From Stichopus chloronotus (Eukaryota > Echinodermata > Holothuroidea > Aspidochirotida > Stichopodidae), in contig CM037845.1 of NCBI GenBank assembly GCA_021234535.1, positions 10,594,143-10,658,142 of the forward strand: a DNA stretch of 64,000 nucleotides, read 5' to 3'. Every line of letters begins with the position of its first letter. Positions within the stretch are counted from its first letter, which is position 1. A program made the translations under genes and the position numbers. Below the pieces are notes generated by a model that saw only the letters and a list, made by a program, of their open reading frames with translations, did no database searches and was not told where the DNA came from. Shown here one piece after another: positions 59,691-64,000 of the stretch.

Positions 59691-61034
59691 CTGACGCAAC
59701 AACTTAATATCATTGAAATCTGTTATTTGCATGTGGCATCACACAGTGTTTGTTTTCAGCATGCATGTGCTGTTCCTTGATTTAGAGAAATCGTTTGCAT
59801 TGTAGGAAAGTTTGAAAAGACAGGGGAAAAAAGTCCTTAGTAAACTATTGTCAGAAGAGATAAAGTTTTAATGATTAAGTGATAATAAAGGTTCCCTCAG
59901 AGAGAACTATTACTGTATCAGTATGTAGACATAAAGTATATTTACAATGAAACATCTTTGCTCGGGTAAAAGCTACAAACATTTCACATTTAAAACACTC
60001 AAACGAAAAGCATACCATTGTAAAAGAAGAAAATTTCTTATCATTGTAAAATTGATGTAGAATTAAAGTGGATGTTCCTATCCTTAATTAACCCATTTTA
60101 AAGTAACTTAGCAACTGGAGGGATTAAGATAGCAGATATGGAATACAAAAAGAATACTTTTTTGCACTTTCACCAACTCAGCAACTGGAGGGATTAAGAT
60201 AGTGGACATGGAACACAAAACAATTTTTTTACTTTGAGAACCCTTTGAAAGCCGTAGTTACAACATTAATTAATATTTTTTTAGTGTTTTACAAAGTTGT
60301 AGTTTTTATGAAGTAGGATTAATTACTAAAGCAAAACTAGTTCTTAATTGGCATTATTTGTTTTCACTGTCTTATAATGGATTTATTATGCCATTGAGCC
60401 TTATACTGTATAGAACAAAGTCTGTTTGCTACAATGGGTTGGGAGTACTTTTATGAACTACTATAGTACAGTACCAGAATTACTTACTTGTATCCGGCAG
60501 AGGTTATTAAGTTATTGCTTTGCGGTGTGGAAACATCTCTGGGCAAGATACACAACCTTTTATCACACAACAGTTTATCTGTATGAGGTTCAAATAAACC
60601 AGTTTAAAGTAGATTTTGCTGTTTTATAAAAAGCATTTCTTCATTATCACTAGTTTCCCATAGTTCTCTTCATTGTAACATCAACCTGGAAGACAACATT
60701 AGTTATCTACACCATGGTTCCAACAAGGGAAAGTATTACTGTTTACTTAGAGTGTTGATTATGGAAGGAAACATTGATTTAGTTTTTGTGACTAAACTCC
60801 TATGCAAATACTAAAGTAGTTATTGGCATGGAAGTTCTTTGCATTTACCTTCTTGTTCTGCTTTTAGTGTTTTCCTTAAATTTGATGAGTTTTATCCTGG
60901 GACAAATAAGTCGTGGTATAGCTGTGTATATTTGTACCTTTTCACAATAAATTGTAAGAAGCAGAGCGAATCCTTCTTAGTTCTTTTAAGAACAGAGGAA
61001 TAACAGCACATCTTGCTTTTAATGGTATGGCTTA
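59691..61034 (+). other. 3' flank of unit 2, no gene
   Basis: It matches 51830-53186 of unit 1, including AATAAA words at 59884-59889 and 60946-60951 and the paired GCAACTGGAGGGATTAAGAT segments. No gene is seen. Confidence 0.6.
59884..59889 (+). terminator. Candidate polyadenylation signal AATAAA, unit 2
   Basis: Same context as 52015-52020 in unit 1 (AATAAAGGTTCCCT). Conservation between the units may only reflect recent duplication. Confidence 0.3.
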
Positions 61035-61036
61035 TC

Positions 61037-61678
61037 AAGCAGTGGTAGCATCAGGATCTTATATTTTTGGAAGGGGGGGGGGGGTGCAAATGTAGGGCAA
61101 AAGAAACTCATGGGCCAGTATCATGAAATTAAGTGCAAAGCATGAACTTGAAGAGTGGTAGTCCAGGGCCCCCTCTTAGCTCCCCTGGTGTGATCCAGGG
61201 CCAAAGTCACCGTGGGGTCCAGGTTTGAGACCCCCAGAAGCTGTATGGTTTTATTGTCTTGTTGGGTGATAAATAAAATCCTTTGTTTAAAGTACTCCAT
61301 TATGCACAAAGATTCCAAAAAATTCAATTACTTTGGCTATTTCTCTCCCTCTAAGTTTACAAGATAAAAACTGAGGACCCCCTCATGAGATCCACAGACA
61401 AGTACTGGTGGAGATCTGTGAGGTTTTAGCATATTTCAGGTGGGATATTCAGTTTCAGGGTAGTATACTTTAAATATGAAAACTTGTGATCCCTTGTGGG
61501 GTCCAGGGACAAAGTCTGTTGGGGGTCCAGGGGACAAAGCTCCTGGAAACGTGAGGTTTTAGCATATCTCTAGGTGAAAAATTAAGTCTCATGGACTTCC
61601 TAGAACAGAAAGGTAAATGCAAAATTATGAATAAACAGGGACTAGACATGTATACATTTGTCAGGTCACTTCAGCTGA
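61037..61678. mobile_element. Truncated copy of the G-rich TIR-like element
   Basis: It begins CAGTGGTAGCATCAGG, as the full copy at 53187 does, and carries the same GGGTCCAGGG blocks. It stops at GTCACTTCA before the G12 run and right terminus. The right end has been lost in unit 2. Confidence 0.65.
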
Positions 61679-61810
61679 CTACAGACCTTTCATATGGCCA
61701 TGTTGCTCCAAGTCCATCAAAGTTGTCAGAAATTATTATCCCGTTACATGAAATATATGAGAGTAATGAGACTGAACTGGTGACAGAATCTTCCTCCCGC
61801 CTGCACCCGC
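61679..61810 (+). other. Unique 132-base segment at the unit 2/3 junction
   Basis: This sequence is unlike the corresponding part of unit 1. It extends the open frame that starts at 61591 by about 44 codons to a TGA at 61816-61818 (SLQLTTDLSYGHVAPSPS then KLSEIIIPLHEIY). Base composition is less AT-rich than its flanks. It may be a filler inserted at a deletion junction, possibly from another gene. I do not recognise it. Confidence 0.45.
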
Positions 61811-64000
61811 GACAATGACTCTGGTAGTTCAGAATAACTGCCTGTAACACCCTTAAATTTCGACTCCTGCACGAGAAACTTGTTATGGTTCATGGGGACA
61901 GTTTAGATAAATACATTTTACGTGTGCTGTCGACAGTATCGATGTACCGAGATTGTTTGTTGACTAGATTTCCAGTGAACATCAACAGATCTGCTTGATC
62001 TGCTTTTATGTCATTAATGTGAAGTGATTCAAACAGCAAATTCCCCAAATTTTTCTCTAAGTTGTATGCTCTACTTGTTAATGCCTGCCAATGGGAATCA
62101 CGATTATCCATTACCAATTATCATATTCCTTCTCTCAAACGCCACCATTGAACCCAGGATAGTTGTTTCCCATTGATAACTTTCACTTTTAACTTCAGCA
62201 ATATATAATAGTATTATGTAGTCGTCACTGTGTGACATCACAAGTTCCTTCCCTTTCAACTTATAATTTTGAAATAAATCCTCCTTAAAAATTTATATAT
62301 GTTCTGAGTAGAACATGCTATTTAGAAATGGCTTTAGAGATAAAGAGAGAATGGTATCCCTGATTTCTTTGAAAGGCTGATATCAAGATAGTTCAGACAT
62401 CATTTTTACATACGTATCATAGGAAGGTAGAGTAGATTGAAACTTCTGCCTAGTACAATTGTGTAATTTGTCAGTATCAGCAACATCACGAAACAGAAGG
62501 AAGTGTCGTCACTCAGGTGTTAACTTTCTGTCAGGACTTGCTGGAGAATTCATCCTGTTTGTCCAAGAACGCTACAAGGTCAGAGAGAAACAGTCAAAAT
62601 GGCAGGAACCCGGTCAGAGTGTCTCATGCAGTTCTGAAATCAGTTTGAAGGATGGAGCCTTTGGTGTAGGAGCATCTTCAGAGGATGCCAAATTTCTGCA
62701 AAGACCTGTAGGGGAATATCTGGATCCTGGAAGAGGTGACAACCTTGAGGAAAGCACAGATGAAATTATTAAGCTAATTGAACATAACTTTCGTTCCTTA
62801 GCAGCCCATAGGAAAAAATTGGAGCAGCCCTTTCAGTCTAGTTATTGTGAGATAAGCGGCGTATCAAAACAGAATCTACAAAATGATGATAGCACACTTT
62901 CGAGGGAGAGCCCTTTTCAGTGCGGTTATTGTGTGAACACATTCCAAACAAAACGCCGCCTGATATCTCATGAGAAAGCACATACAGGAGGGAAACCTTT
63001 TCTTTGTAGATTTTGCGAGAAAAGATTCTCATGTAGTTCAAGTGTAAAAGTCCACGAGCGCACTCATACCGGAGAGAGACCTTTTTCATGTAATTATTGT
63101 GAGAAAAGATTTCCTGCTCGATGGCAATTAGTGTGTCATGAAAGAGTACATACAGGAGAGAAACCATTTCAGTGTAGCCATTGTGAGAAGAGATTCAAGG
63201 GAAAATGTGAATTGACAACACATGAACGTACGCATACAGAAGAGGCGCCTATTCAGTGTAGTTTTTGTGAGAAAAGATTCTGGAATAATTCAAGTGTAAA
63301 AGTCCACGAGCGTTCTCATACTGGAGAGAGACCTTTTTCATGTAATTATTGTGAGAAAAAATTCATAACAAAATCACAGTTAGTATGTCACGAAAGAATG
63401 CATACAGGAGAGAAACCATTTCAGTGTAGCTATTGTGAGAAGAGATTCACAGCAAAAGGTGACCTGAGAAAACATGAATGCTTACATACAGGAAAAATGC
63501 CTTTTCAGTGTAGGTTTTGTGAGAAAGGATTCTCAAGTAGCTCAAGTGCAACGCTCCATCAACTTTCTCATACAAGGGAGAGGGCTTTTGCATGTAATTA
63601 CTGTGAGAAAAAATTCATTACAAAATCACAGTTGGTATGCCACGAAAGAATGCATACAGGGGAGAAACCATTTCAGTGTGATCTTTGTGAAGAAAGCTTC
63701 CAAACAAATCATAGATTGACCAGACATAAACGTATACATACAGGAGAGACACCTTTTCAGTGTAGGTTTTGTGGGAAGATATTCAACGATAAACAGCCTT
63801 TGGTTCACCACGAACGAACACATACAGGAGAGAAACCATTTCAGTGTCGTTATTGTGAGAAAAGATTTATTGCGAAATGTCAGGCGACAAGACATGAACG
63901 CGTACACACAGGAGAGAGACCTTTTCAGTGTAGGTTTTGTGAAAAAAGGTTTTCAAATTCGCAGCAAGTAAAGAGGCATGAACGCATACATACAGGGGAG
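61811..64000 (+). repeat. Tandem segmental duplication, unit 3 (continues past window)
   Basis: From GGTAGTTCAGAATAACTG onward it matches unit 2 closely through the intron side of the acceptor and the finger exon, apart from a 504-base deficit inside the array. The right limit is outside the window. Confidence 0.85.
62535..64000 (+). CDS. C2H2 zinc-finger protein, terminal exon 3 (partial, runs off window)
   Basis: Acceptor TTTCTGTCAG, same phase. I read the frame through to the window edge without a stop. The N-terminal region of about 125 residues (FVQER, SKWQEP, SSEDAKFLQRP, RGDNLEES) is followed by 13 complete or nearly complete fingers to position 64000. Fingers 1-3 match fingers 1-3 of copies 1/2, and the next matches finger 10, so six fingers are missing. 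The distance from exon start to the CDLCEESF finger is 1133 against 1637 in copy 2, a difference of exactly 504 = 6 x 84. If the rest is like copy 2 the total would be 18 fingers. All visible fingers keep their C2H2 ligands. No in-frame Met occurs before finger 6, so an upstream exon is again required. Confidence 0.88.

Larger units (their letters stand above)
54999..61678 (+). repeat. Tandem segmental duplication, unit 2
   Basis: It runs from TTTGGTAGTTCAGAATAACT through the second finger exon to the truncated G-rich element. The left 630 bases match unit 3 (61811-62460) closely and the 3' flank matches unit 1. Acceptor-to-acceptor distance to unit 3 is 6821 bases. The 1038-base difference from the first interval is explained by the missing 53.8-55.0 kb segment. 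Confidence 0.88.

Overview
The window is AT-rich eukaryotic DNA with introns, many decayed transposons, microsatellites and minisatellites, and a cluster of C2H2 zinc-finger (ZF) genes. The LINE type, the dispersed CTCAAGAAG/AGGTCA repeats and the ZF family fit a marine invertebrate. I lean towards an echinoderm, possibly a sea cucumber, but this is inference; no ribosomal or mitochondrial marker is present to settle it. I saw no bacterial or organellar genes, CRISPR array or convincing tRNA.

Layout. 1-19.3 kb holds no host gene that I can support. It contains an AT microsatellite (2.87-3.02 kb), fragments of a TAAGCGGAGCG repeat family, a minus-strand LINE with ORF1, endonuclease and reverse-transcriptase remnants broken by frameshifts and stops (about 4.69-8.43 kb), a TA microsatellite (12.0 kb) and several short degenerate tandem repeats. 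19.3-25.5 kb is a broken minus-strand C2H2 gene: a finger-array exon with two A7-tract frameshifts and a premature stop, plus two upstream coding exons. 31.0-50.3 kb is its plus-strand, head-to-head relative: a possible first exon, three short exons and a 24-finger terminal exon. A TIR transposon, two related MITEs, a 145-bp minisatellite and a large TACA microsatellite lie in its introns. 47.5-64 kb is a segmental tandem array: the finger-array exon with its 3' flank occurs three times, with 24, 24 and a projected 18 fingers, the third running off the window end.

How it fits together. All junctions that can be assigned are phase 1. Exons A, B and C are 87, 78 and 72 nt, so any of them can be skipped or joined without changing frame, and each encodes a sumoylation-type motif (hydrophobic-K-x-E). 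The three finger-array exons share the same phase-1 acceptor. None has an in-frame ATG before its fingers, and I see only one set of 5' exons. The attractive model is one 5' module feeding several alternative zinc-finger terminal exons, so that one locus could make several DNA-binding proteins with a common N-terminus. The same exon lengths and phases in the minus-strand relative show that the modular plan predates the inverted duplication.
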